A stretch of DNA of 34,238 bases from Oligoflexales bacterium (GTDB lineage: Bacteria; Bdellovibrionota_B; Oligoflexia; Oligoflexales; RGVZ01): positions 1-34,238 of the forward strand of contig CANJQY010000011.1 of NCBI GenBank assembly GCA_947476525.1. The letters run 5' to 3'. Numbering within the stretch: the first letter of the stretch is position 1; every line of letters starts with the position of its first letter. Below the pieces are notes generated by a model, which did not search any database, was not told where the DNA came from, and saw nothing but the letters and a program-made list of their open reading frames with translations. A program made the position numbers and the translations under genes. Positions 8,315 through 16,436 of this stretch are shown in pieces.

Positions 8315-9735
8315 TGGTTTGAGCCTCCTGAGGGAGAGCTGTTAATGGCCGCCAGCACACGTTCAGAAGCCCCCGCCAAGGATTGTACAAACACCATCGT
8401 TTCGTTGCCTCGCTTGACTAAATGATCCAAATTTTCGAGCAAATAAGTACGCAAGGCCATTGGATCTGCGGTGTTGAATAAGGCGCTGGCGCGGTTTAAC
8501 GCTACGGCTTCTTGACTATTCTCAAAGCGTACTCCGCACATGACCGGAATACCCCATGCGGCTGGCTCAAGCACGTTATGTACTTTTGCATGAACCGCTC
8601 CCCCAACCCACGCGAGGTCGGCTACGCCGTATAAATCGGAAAGCCTACCTAATTCATCGGCAATAATGACACGGGGGGCCGGCTCAGAAAATTGAAATCT
8701 TGCACTTTCGACTTCACTGAGCAACTCGCATGAAATATTGTGGCGACGCACCTCGGCAAATAATCTAGCAATGTTACTTGTGGTGACCTGGTGCGGTACT
8801 AATAAAATTTTGATTCGCCGCAAATTGTCGGGTGGTGACCCTGCTGTTATTGCAGCCATCAACAACTCAACATCTGGTAGATGCACACTGCCCCCGATCA
8901 AAAGAAGGTCGCATCCCGGTGGATCCCATTGCTTCCTGAACAAAGAACGTAATTGAGCCACCGTCGCTTTTTTTTCTACGGCACGCTCCACGACTCGATC
9001 ATACTTGGTGTCGCCGGTAATCGAAATTTTACTCGCGGGTATTTTGAGTTTTTTTATGAAGAATTCTTTAGCCGAAACGTCAACAACGCACAGTTTATCC
9101 ACAAAGACCAACAGCCATCCTTTAACCGCCAAATTTATTGCATCCATCCATTTGCTTCGCCTGCCATAGAGTGCAGGAACCACGGAATTCACCACAACAA
9201 CCTCGCTCCACATTGCGGCCTGCCATAGAAATGCCGGCCACAATTCGTGGCGGACAATCACGGTCTTGGAAGGCCGTAGTGCAGCAAAAATATCACCCCA
9301 CTCCCACACATTATCAAGTGGTGACATCGACCACGAGACGTCGTCGCGGCGCGCATTGACAAATTTTGCGGCGCTAACACTGAAAAATATCACGTGACAT
9401 AAAACGGAACGGTTCGCAGCTATCCTGTCAATTAGGGGTTTTGCCTGCTCATACTCCCCTGCAGAACTACAAAAGAATAAAATACAATCATCGTAAGCGC
9501 GACGTTTTTGCGCCAGCAAGACGGGCAATCCTTGAACCTTTGGACGCGCGTCTAATTGCTCTTTGATCTCGTCGTGGAGTAGTGCTAAAATTCGAAGCGA
9601 TGGTCCAATGACCCACGTAACGAGAAATGACCAAAAGATGACGACTGTGATCGTAAACAGTAGCCTCAAATTCCCAGTTGTGACGTTCTTACGCATGCAA
9701 GTAGCCAATTGAATTCTGTAAGGAGCTCCACTCAT
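8311..9735 (-). CDS. waaA: 3-deoxy-D-manno-octulosonic acid (Kdo) transferase
   Basis: WaaA transfers Kdo from CMP-Kdo to the lipid A precursor at the inner face of the cytoplasmic membrane. One membrane helix lies at about residues 26-50. The N-terminal GT-B half has the conserved SSAGE box with the catalytic Glu (E94). The C-terminal half has 'GGSVHLPD', 'LLVPHQ', 'IIADELGRLSDLYGVADLAW' and the nucleotide-sugar loop 'VHNVLEPAAWGIPVMCGVRF', which corresponds to the usual GGHNPLEPA..G.PV. Length (474) is a little above the usual 420-430. The ATG at 9735 overlaps the glycosyltransferase stop (ATGA) and has AGGA 7 bases upstream. A second Met at residue 14 is a less likely start. Confidence 0.88.
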   Translation of the reverse strand: MSGAPYRIQLATCMRKNVTTGNLRLLFTITVVIFWSFLVTWVIGPSLRILALLHDEIKEQLDARPKVQGLPVLLAQKRRAYDDCILFFCSSAGEYEQAKPLIDRIAANRSVLCHVIFFSVSAAKFVNARRDDVSWSMSPLDNVWEWGDIFAALRPSKTVIVRHELWPAFLWQAAMWSEVVVVNSVVPALYGRRSKWMDAINLAVKGWLLVFVDKLCVVDVSAKEFFIKKLKIPASKISITGDTKYDRVVERAVEKKATVAQLRSLFRKQWDPPGCDLLLIGGSVHLPDVELLMAAITAGSPPDNLRRIKILLVPHQVTTSNIARLFAEVRRHNISCELLSEVESARFQFSEPAPRVIIADELGRLSDLYGVADLAWVGGAVHAKVHNVLEPAAWGIPVMCGVRFENSQEAVALNRASALFNTADPMALRTYLLENLDHLVKRGNETMVFVQSLAGASERVLAAINSSPSGGSNQ

Positions 9736-10826
9736 AGGCGCGTCCTATCATCTATTAGTCTTTTCATATGAAGTGCAATCTGTCTGGTGTCGATCGAGCG
9801 AAAACACATTTGATCATTGTAGCGGCAAGGTGTTTTTCCATGCTTACTGCATGGGCGACAGCCTGTGTCAGACGAAAATGACTGACTATTCGCAAGATGT
9901 GGAGAAAAACCAAAGGCTTCGGACGTTGGTCCAAAAAGTACCGCCACTGGCGTACCGACCGCCTCAGCGATATGTGCCAGACCACTATCATTACTAAGTA
10001 GAGTTTTGACTTTCGTCAATGCGAGCATCGTCTGGTCTAAGGTTAATTTTCCTGCCAAATTAATCACTGCTCCAGGCCACGAGAGTTGATCCATCAACGT
10101 GACGGCTGCAACTCTGTCTGCGGCGCCCCCAAGAAATACGAGGCCGGGAATCGTCGTCTCGCCGATGCACTGAGCGGCCAAAGCTCCCAGAATATCAGCG
10201 AACACCTCGGTCGGAGCACGCTTCGGCTCGTGAGAGGCGCCCGGAGAGACCGCCACCCAATTGCCAAAACTCATCTCCAAAGCCCAAGACTGCTCAATCT
10301 GGGCAAGGAAATTGTTGGGAAGGTTCGGTCGAGAGCGGCCTAGTGAGGCAGCATCTGATTTTTTGAGGAAGACTAGAGCTCGGTGCAACGCGTCTAGCAT
10401 CATTCGAAATTGCAGCGTGGGAGCTATTTTGCTCGAGGCGGGGAGCCTAGCCAATCGACCTCGGAGCCAACCGAAGACGACCAATTTTGTCCGAAATCGT
10501 GGCGCCTTATCTGCGACGAAAACAGGGATTTTAGCCCGCCTGAGAGAGGCCATCATCATACGAGAGCGAAAATTAGTTTGCAAATCAATGACGGCGTCAC
10601 ACGTTTTTAGCGTTTGAAAAATTTCTCGACTTTTCTTTGAACTGCCGCCAGAGGGAATTTCTAGTGGAACAACGCTTGGCCAACACTGATGTACGAGATG
10701 TAAAGACGGACTCCGTCCGACCCAAATAACTTCTGCATCGGGGGCTACTTGCCGCAAATAATCCAAGCAAGCCGTCCCAAGGATCACATCCCCGATGCTC
10801 GACGTCCTAATAATTCCGATTTTCAA
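9732..10826 (-). CDS. Heptosyltransferase-like glycosyltransferase, family GT9
   Basis: Probably adds heptose from ADP-heptose to the Kdo-lipid A core. The N-terminus MKIGIIRTSSIGDVILG is the standard GT9 opening. The C-terminal half carries 'LLSNDSGLAHIAEAVGTPVAVLFGPT', the ADP-heptose site typical of WaaC/WaaF/WaaQ, and a Cys-rich tail (CRPC, CRYNDQMCF). I chose the TTG at 10826: it gives the family-standard N-terminus and has GAGG 8 bases upstream. The longer frame begins at an ATG at 10865 with no SD. The gene leads a tightly overlapping operon with waaA and the RNase G gene. I cannot say whether it is heptosyltransferase I or II. Confidence 0.85.
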   Translation of the reverse strand: MKIGIIRTSSIGDVILGTACLDYLRQVAPDAEVIWVGRSPSLHLVHQCWPSVVPLEIPSGGSSKKSREIFQTLKTCDAVIDLQTNFRSRMMMASLRRAKIPVFVADKAPRFRTKLVVFGWLRGRLARLPASSKIAPTLQFRMMLDALHRALVFLKKSDAASLGRSRPNLPNNFLAQIEQSWALEMSFGNWVAVSPGASHEPKRAPTEVFADILGALAAQCIGETTIPGLVFLGGAADRVAAVTLMDQLSWPGAVINLAGKLTLDQTMLALTKVKTLLSNDSGLAHIAEAVGTPVAVLFGPTSEAFGFSPHLANSQSFSSDTGCRPCSKHGKTPCRYNDQMCFRSIDTRQIALHMKRLIDDRTRL

Positions 10827-10947
10827 TGAAGAAACCTCTAACAAATATTTTTGGTCAATAACCATTAAATACTAAATCTACTAAATATATTCGAATCCTG
10901 CGAGTCATGACCCTATTTTTCTTACGACTTATTCTGGCGCCAAACCT

Positions 10948-10959
10948 TGCACCCGTGCA
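10948..10959. promoter_or_regulatory. Inverted repeat between divergent operons
   Basis: TGCAC-CC-GTGCA sits in the 194-bp gap between the heptosyltransferase operon (-) and the 11021 gene (+). One base further out on each side the symmetry continues with CC/GG. A repressor site controlling one or both directions is plausible. There is no following T-run. Confidence 0.3.
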
Positions 10960-11020
10960 GGGTGAGGGGTAAAATACAATCAAGATAACTTAAATATCAT
11001 AGATTTTCGGAGGTTGCCTC

Positions 11021-11974
11021 ATGGACCGTGATTTAAGCGAGCACAAATTCACTGCTCGCAATCAATTTCTCAATATTGTCTACTTCGTAGAATCAGCGAA
11101 AACCCATTCCCTTCGAATTAATTTGAGGCATGCGCGGTGGGCGCTGGCATTTTGCGCGTTGACTTGCTTTTGGGCTGTTGGGAGCATTGCGTGGGTAGTA
11201 TTGCTGGAGTCCCAAATTGGCGGAACTCGCGAACAATTAGCCACTTCGTTAGCCGCAATATTTGCTTATCAAGTGAAAACCGAGAAGGTTTTCGAGGTTG
11301 CCTACCCGTCCGACGCAATCACGAACTACTATTCCGAGTCGGCTCAATTGCCTTCAAACAACCCGATAGTAGACAACAAATCTACGATTGATAAAATTCC
11401 GAAATCTGGTGTGGACTCTCGATCGGAGGACGTCGCGCCATCTATTCCAGATGTCAACGTGGCGCCAGCAGCTGTGCGTGTAGCATCAGAAGGAGCCTCT
11501 GATGCCAAAGCAACTACTGAGGCTGGCGCCGTCGCCGGTGCACCTGTTGAGACGCTTATCAAGATATCAGCCGCAAAAGCATCGGTTGAGGGCAACAAAA
11601 TTTCCCTCGGGTTAGATATTACCAATCCTAATCGAACAAAGGCTGAAGGGTATGTTTGGGCCGTCGCCAAAGTAAACCGCAGCGGTGAGGCTGCGTCGTT
11701 TTTTGGGGCCCCAAATTATGTAAAGATTTCTGCCACTAGCGGCGAAATTTCACAGGTTTCGACGGGTTACCGATTTAGCATTAAGAGATTCAAAAGGAAA
11801 GAGTTTGAATTTGTCGTTCCTGCTGGTGGCGCTGCATGGACTCTCGGCGAGGTGACGATTCATTTTTCTGACGTCAAAGGAACCTACGATAGCCGCGCCT
11901 CGGCCGCAGTCGAAACGCTGGCTACTATTCCGTCGCCGAACCCGGTAAGTGGGCCTCCCGAAAAACAACAGTAA
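11021..11974 (+). CDS. Membrane-anchored protein of unknown function
   Basis: I do not recognise a family. A cytoplasmic basic N-terminus is followed by one transmembrane helix at about residues 40-62 (ALAFCALTCFWAVGSIAWVV), so the rest should be periplasmic. Next come a short helical part, an Ala/Val/Ser-rich linker (about residues 110-180) and a beta-rich C-terminal domain (about residues 185-300: ISLGLDITNPNRTKAEGYVW). That domain has the look of an Ig/FxLYD-like fold. The ATG has a strong GGAGG 7 bases upstream. It is first of three close genes on this strand (46 and 41 bases apart) and probably shares a transcript with the large envelope protein and the PilZ protein. Confidence 0.65.
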   Translation: MDRDLSEHKFTARNQFLNIVYFVESAKTHSLRINLRHARWALAFCALTCFWAVGSIAWVVLLESQIGGTREQLATSLAAIFAYQVKTEKVFEVAYPSDAITNYYSESAQLPSNNPIVDNKSTIDKIPKSGVDSRSEDVAPSIPDVNVAPAAVRVASEGASDAKATTEAGAVAGAPVETLIKISAAKASVEGNKISLGLDITNPNRTKAEGYVWAVAKVNRSGEAASFFGAPNYVKISATSGEISQVSTGYRFSIKRFKRKEFEFVVPAGGAAWTLGEVTIHFSDVKGTYDSRASAAVETLATIPSPNPVSGPPEKQQ

Positions 11975-12020
11975 CGCTGTTTTTTCAATAACCACGAGCT
12001 AACAGGATACTTCCGGCCAC

Positions 12021-14294
12021 ATGACCTTGAAGCAGATAATAATGGCGATCGGTCTAATTCCTTGTCACTCATGCAGTGATGGGGAGGCAACAGTTCATCT
12101 TAATATTGTCGCAAAAACACCGGAGGGCATGCAAATTTCCGGCGCCGTCGTCACTCTCGACAATGTGGTCGTTGGGCAAACCAATGCGTTTGGAACGTTA
12201 GAATTGGAAACGAGGTTGTCAGCAAAAATACGTCACAAAATCGCGGTTACAAAGGATGATTCTCAGTATTATTACGCACCTCATTTCGAGTCCTTCAAAC
12301 TTGCGTCGAATGAGTCTAAATCCATTGCGATTGCGCCAAAAATGTATCTCGTCCCCAAGCCAAAAATGAACAAAATGGCAAAGCAGGTGGAAAAATTATC
12401 CCAAGCAAGCCTAGAAGAGTCGACTGCCCATAAAGAAGAGTCTCAGTCTAATGACCTTCCGCTGCTTGAGCTTACCGATACACCATTTCCTTCCGCGCAA
12501 AAATCTAACTCCAACCGTGCTAAATCTCATTTCATGTTTACCGTTCACGCCTATTCGGGTCGTAGCGTTCTTAGTGGCGCCCGAGCTTCGTGGATTGACG
12601 GCCAAAACTTGGAAGCTCACTGCACCACCAACGACCGCGGGCGATGTATCATCGATGCCTACGAGGGGACGAATCAAGCCGGCAGCCTCCTCGTTCAGCA
12701 TGAAGGTTTAAAATCCTCCTTAACCGTGTTACGCCCCACCGCAAATTCGAACACGCGGGTCTCGTTGGATGCAGGACGTAGTTTTGATTTTAGAACGGTA
12801 GCCGTATCCCCGTGGTCCCAAAAGCCACTCGCAAGCGTGATCATTCGCAGCCGCGGCGTCATCGTTGGCACGTCCAATGATCAGGGTATAGCGGTGGTCA
12901 ATTTTGTGGGCGCGTTGCCTGCAACACTGGACTTAGAGGCGCCGACACCTAAAGGCACGGTGCAGGCCTCGATTTCCGCTGAGCATGACAACGCGATTTT
13001 GGTACGATTCCCAGAGCCTTCGCAACGACTATGGCCTACGAATTTAATGTACCCACTACATGTGGATGCATCAGTTGCGGCCAGCAGTGACTTTGCGGAT
13101 TTGTCGATGACTGAAGCGGCCCTTGCTGAGGCTTCGAACGCTCAACGAAGCACTCTTTTACCAGCAAATTGGCATGACCTACCTGATGATGCGATCGCCT
13201 ATCTTCCTGTATTGAGGGGCGTCGCCACAAAATTTGCGCTACAAGTGGTTGCGTTTACAAACCAAGGCACTATAGCCACTTCTGATCCTATAGCTCTAGA
13301 CAGCCCGCGATTAAAGGCGTCGTGGCAGAACACGGCAGCCTTTGCTATGAAGTCACTTCGTGAAAACCTTCCTTGGCGGGGACTGGTCACCAGCGTTAGC
13401 GGGCGTTCCATAGAGGTCGCGATTTCAACGGAAAACCTCAAAGCAGGAGACCGCCTAATGGTGGAATCTGGTAAGGGGTCCTTAGGGGCGAAGGTTATAG
13501 CCGTCCAAAAAGATAAAGTTCTTGGGGAAATCCTGAGCGATACGTTTGCAGGGGAATGGGATACAGTGGGCGCCATTTCATATAAAGCGAACACTCAATC
13601 TGACTCGCTTGCAAAATTTACCACGGAATTGGACTCCCTCAATCTCGCCTCGAGGGGTAGCCCTCGCCTGCGACTCGCGCAAAAATATTTTGAGGAAAAT
13701 AATCCGCGCGAGGCCTTAAGCGCGCTCGCGAAAATCGCGCCCCAAGGAGACTTAGAATTCGAAGACCCACAAATAACGCAACTAAGGGCGGCAATATTTC
13801 ACGGCACTGGTCAATTGACCGACTCTCTTCACAACTTGCAAAGAATTCTTGAACTTACGGCAACCCTTGGACAAAAAACCTCCGCACTGACCACGGAGGC
13901 CAACATTCTAAGAATTCAAATTGAAGCTCTCATCGTCGTGCCAGGAGATCAAAGTGTCGCGAACCGCTTTGATGAATTGGCCAAGGGATCCGAAAACATT
14001 AAAAACGAATTCTTGCGCCTTGGCAAACTAGCGGGCAGAACGTCTGCTATACTAGAATATTCAAAGCTGTTGGCCTTACGAAAAAAAGCCGAATGTGACG
14101 AAGACTTGGTCGCCTTAGCCACCCAGTATGGTGTCTGGACTTCTTTTGAAAATTTGATTGACCAATTGATTGACCAACAAAAATGGAACGGCAAAGAAAA
14201 AAATATTTGGAAGCGAATTACAAACGGTGAACTTGCGAGGATAGCGATTACTAAAGAAGATCTGAAGTCAGATGGTGTAAAACAAACTTTATAA
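12021..14294 (+). CDS. Large multidomain envelope protein with PEGA/carboxypeptidase-regulatory-like domains
   Basis: Function unknown. A short signal-like N-terminus (K4 then IIMAIGLIP) is followed by C15 and C18. Neither sits in a standard lipobox, so lipid anchoring is possible but unproven. At least three beta-sandwich units follow, each with the 'G..V...........G.T...G' pattern of PEGA or carboxypeptidase-regulatory-like domains: about residues 24-100 (ISGAVVTLDNVVVGQTNAFG), 172-253 and 254-325 (PLASVIIRSRGVIVGTSNDQG). A beta-rich unit lies at about 450-525. From about 535 the sequence is helical and TPR-like (RLAQKYFEENNPREALSALA). SD support for the ATG is weak. Such proteins often bind wall or outer-membrane surfaces. 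Confidence 0.6.
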   Translation: MTLKQIIMAIGLIPCHSCSDGEATVHLNIVAKTPEGMQISGAVVTLDNVVVGQTNAFGTLELETRLSAKIRHKIAVTKDDSQYYYAPHFESFKLASNESKSIAIAPKMYLVPKPKMNKMAKQVEKLSQASLEESTAHKEESQSNDLPLLELTDTPFPSAQKSNSNRAKSHFMFTVHAYSGRSVLSGARASWIDGQNLEAHCTTNDRGRCIIDAYEGTNQAGSLLVQHEGLKSSLTVLRPTANSNTRVSLDAGRSFDFRTVAVSPWSQKPLASVIIRSRGVIVGTSNDQGIAVVNFVGALPATLDLEAPTPKGTVQASISAEHDNAILVRFPEPSQRLWPTNLMYPLHVDASVAASSDFADLSMTEAALAEASNAQRSTLLPANWHDLPDDAIAYLPVLRGVATKFALQVVAFTNQGTIATSDPIALDSPRLKASWQNTAAFAMKSLRENLPWRGLVTSVSGRSIEVAISTENLKAGDRLMVESGKGSLGAKVIAVQKDKVLGEILSDTFAGEWDTVGAISYKANTQSDSLAKFTTELDSLNLASRGSPRLRLAQKYFEENNPREALSALAKIAPQGDLEFEDPQITQLRAAIFHGTGQLTDSLHNLQRILELTATLGQKTSALTTEANILRIQIEALIVVPGDQSVANRFDELAKGSENIKNEFLRLGKLAGRTSAILEYSKLLALRKKAECDEDLVALATQYGVWTSFENLIDQLIDQQKWNGKEKNIWKRITNGELARIAITKEDLKSDGVKQTL

Positions 14295-14301
14295 ATCGTC
14301 A

Positions 14302-14330
14302 GTGAATCAACGGTGAATCAACGGAGAATC
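14302..14330 (+). repeat. 11-bp tandem repeat in the PilZ gene leader
   Basis: GTGAATCAACG occurs at 14302-14312 and 14313-14323, followed by a degenerate partial copy (GAGAATC). The last copy carries the GGAGA that acts as ribosome binding site for the 14336 gene. A change in copy number would alter the distance between the upstream stop and this start. Confidence 0.6.
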
Positions 14331-14335
14331 CCCTT

Positions 14336-15262
14336 ATGTCCTCGGATAGCAATCCAAAATCCGCTTCTGGCGGTGAAGAGTCCCCCGGAAAAGGCAAGAC
14401 CATGCAGTCCGTAGTAGAACACTTGCAGGCACCGCGGCGTAAGCGCAAAAGTTTCGTGGTTATGGCTGCGGGACCAAATTCCGACGCTGACACGATCAAT
14501 GCCATCCAACGCTTTATGAAGAGTCAGTATGCCAAAATTTCGTTCGTCGTGTTGAACTCCCTGTCCGATCTTGTGAAGTACTCAAGCCGAAACATAATTT
14601 TGGCCTTGGTGGACGACGAATTGGAAGATCGCGCATTAACCATGCAAACTATCCGAAAAATAAAGGAAAAAAAGACTGACGACCCAATGCCCACGCTATT
14701 CGTAACCCGCAACGGAACGGCCTTGGTAGAGGCGTACCGAAAAGAATTATCTCGCTGGCACGAAGTCGATGAGTACATTGATTTGCATGAATCTCCAAGG
14801 CATACTCTGTTCACAAAAATGCGCGGCATTTTGGAGAACAAAAATCAGCGTCGGGGCCGCCGTTTCAAGGTGGCGATGCCGGTAACGTTTCAAGTGCTCG
14901 ATTCTGGAGAAAAGCAATATTCGGGCACGTTACTTGATCTGAGCATTCGCGGAGCCTTGTTAAGTGTCGAAGACGGGGTCCACAATTTTTCGGCCAAAGA
15001 TCAATTGCTAATTCACTTGCCCATCGGAAAGTTTATAAAATCCGACTCGGATATTTTTAGAATCTCCGGAAAGATTCGGCGGGTTATGATCTCAGGAACA
15101 AAGGCAGGGATCACGTTCGAATACGTGTCAGATGAAAAAATGACAAATTTAACATCTTTAATCGCCTCAATCGTTGACTTGTCTTTAGCCAAATCGGCCG
15201 CCACAACTAGGGCCAAAATCGCGAGGCGGGACGCCGAAACGAACCAGGCCGCCAAGCCATAA
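14336..15262 (+). CDS. PilZ-domain protein with degenerate receiver-like N-terminal domain
   Basis: A likely cyclic-di-GMP effector. The C-terminal PilZ domain (about residues 170-285) has both ligand motifs: RxxxR (R172-R176, within QRRGRRFKV) and DxSxxG (D201, S203, G206, in LLDLSIRGALL). The N-terminal part (about 38-165) has the strand order of a response-regulator receiver: SFVVMAAG, KISFVVLNS, NIILALVDDELED, PMPTLFVTRNG, DEYIDL. However, the acidic pair at the end of strand 1 is missing, so normal phosphorylation is doubtful. GGAGA precedes the ATG by 9 bases. It closes the 11021-15262 gene run, and its 3' end lies inside the left copy of a 62-bp direct repeat. Confidence 0.85.
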   Translation: MSSDSNPKSASGGEESPGKGKTMQSVVEHLQAPRRKRKSFVVMAAGPNSDADTINAIQRFMKSQYAKISFVVLNSLSDLVKYSSRNIILALVDDELEDRALTMQTIRKIKEKKTDDPMPTLFVTRNGTALVEAYRKELSRWHEVDEYIDLHESPRHTLFTKMRGILENKNQRRGRRFKVAMPVTFQVLDSGEKQYSGTLLDLSIRGALLSVEDGVHNFSAKDQLLIHLPIGKFIKSDSDIFRISGKIRRVMISGTKAGITFEYVSDEKMTNLTSLIASIVDLSLAKSAATTRAKIARRDAETNQAAKP

Positions 15263-15307
15263 AATATGTTATATCATGCAGTTATAGTAAATTATAGCGG
15301 CCAAACA
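15246..15307 (+). repeat. 62-bp imperfect direct repeat, left copy
   Basis: This copy starts in the last codons of the PilZ gene (AGGCCGCCAAGCCATAA) and runs into the intergenic region. It aligns without gaps to 16437-16498 with 49 of 62 bases identical. Ten of the 13 differences are transitions. The two copies enclose the endonuclease/exonuclease/phosphatase gene. Confidence 0.75.
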
Positions 15308-15314
15308 CTGTCTC

Positions 15315-15342
15315 AATAGCAAGGTGCTAATAGCAAGGTGCT
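15315..15342 (+). repeat. Perfect 14-bp tandem duplication
   Basis: AATAGCAAGGTGCT occurs twice head to tail (15315-15328 and 15329-15342), just after the left 62-bp repeat copy and before the 3' end of the nuclease-family gene. It looks like a recent slippage duplication in a noncoding gap. Confidence 0.7.
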
Positions 15343-15379
15343 GGCGCTGCAGAATTTCCTCATCTAATCTCATTTGGGC

Positions 15380-16201
15380 TCAATCCTCTTCATCAATTTC
15401 AACGATTAATCCGTAGTGGTCGGAATTAGAAATCTGTTTCCCTTCTGCACTTTCAAATCTTTCCGTTCCGACCAACGATGTATTTCCAAAAGTGCGCCAA
15501 CCTCGGCAAAACACAAAATCGAGAGCCAAATCGCCGGACTGATTGTAGCTATTTGCAGACGAATATGAAAATGGCCTTTTGTTGCGGGCTTGATTTTTCA
15601 GAGCGGTACGTTGAATATCGATAAATTGGTGCTGGTTGACAAGAAAGTCATAACCAGGTTCGCGACCTGCCGAATCTTGGTTAAGATCATCGCCAAGATT
15701 ACGAAAATTTAGGTCGCCACCAAAGATCAACCTAGCATTTACAAACTCATATTCAAATTTGGCAAACACCCGTTCAATTTGCCGTTTTCTTAGATTAGGT
15801 CCAATTCGGTCACTCAAATGAAAATTTGCAACATAAGTCTGTCGGGGCGACACTGTTTTCAACTTGGCCACATGGGTGCCCTTCATTAGAAACGGTTCCA
15901 ATCCTCCAGACCATTCTCGATGCGGAACAAAATCGCTTCGTCCTTCGAAAGGAATTTTTGAAACCATGAGCAGACCTCCGTGCCACAATGGGCTTGGAGT
16001 CGAATGAAAGTGGTACCCGTGCGTCGCCAAATTTAGGATGAGCCGCCGCCGCAAATTGGGTGAAAAAACTTCCTGCAGCAGGATCAAATCGGCCTCTGCA
16101 GCAAGAATGGTTTCAACGATCGGATTGAAGCGGGACTCAATGTCGCGCGAACCGAAGAATGGAATTGGTATCAGCCAGAGGTTCCATGTGAGGATGCGCA
16201 A
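15380..16201 (-). CDS. Endonuclease/exonuclease/phosphatase (EEP) family metal-dependent hydrolase
   Basis: A hydrolase of the DNase I-like fold that also includes sphingomyelinases, inositol phosphatases and AP endonucleases. Conserved positions are visible: N7 (LTWNLW), metal-binding E44 (LLQEVF), H128 (NFHLSD), D163 and N165 (FGGDLNF), D228 (ALDFVF) and the final D261-H262 (NSDHYGLI). The short form and the 'HGGLLMVSKIPF' segment recall the neutral-sphingomyelinase-like branch, but the substrate cannot be told. There is no signal peptide, so it is probably cytoplasmic. The start is a TTG at 16201 with AAGG 7 bases upstream. The next in-frame codons upstream include no ATG or GTG before a stop. 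The gene lies alone on the minus strand between the copies of a 62-bp direct repeat. Confidence 0.85.
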   Translation of the reverse strand: MRILTWNLWLIPIPFFGSRDIESRFNPIVETILAAEADLILLQEVFSPNLRRRLILNLATHGYHFHSTPSPLWHGGLLMVSKIPFEGRSDFVPHREWSGGLEPFLMKGTHVAKLKTVSPRQTYVANFHLSDRIGPNLRKRQIERVFAKFEYEFVNARLIFGGDLNFRNLGDDLNQDSAGREPGYDFLVNQHQFIDIQRTALKNQARNKRPFSYSSANSYNQSGDLALDFVFCRGWRTFGNTSLVGTERFESAEGKQISNSDHYGLIVEIDEED

Positions 16202-16436
16202 ATTTTGACCTTGAATGCAAAGGAGATGAGATTAGGATAACGTAGAAAAGCAGCGTCCAACGTACGTGTTCTGGGGCTAATTTTCAAGGGTTCTGTCGCA
16301 ATAAAAGTGAATTGACGAAACCGCCCGCTATGGCGATTAAAGGCTAGGCTGCCCATGCAAAAACCCTGGCGGATTTTACCAAGGAGTGGATTTTTAGCCT
16401 CTTCAGCAGAATCTGTGGGTGCGTTCGGGTTCGGGT

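Noticed and set aside
10934-10951. Sigma-54-like sequence TGGCGC...TTGCA upstream of the 11021 gene
   Set aside because: The spacer is 6 rather than 5 bases, so the GG and GC elements are one base too far apart. RpoN promoters are strict about this spacing.
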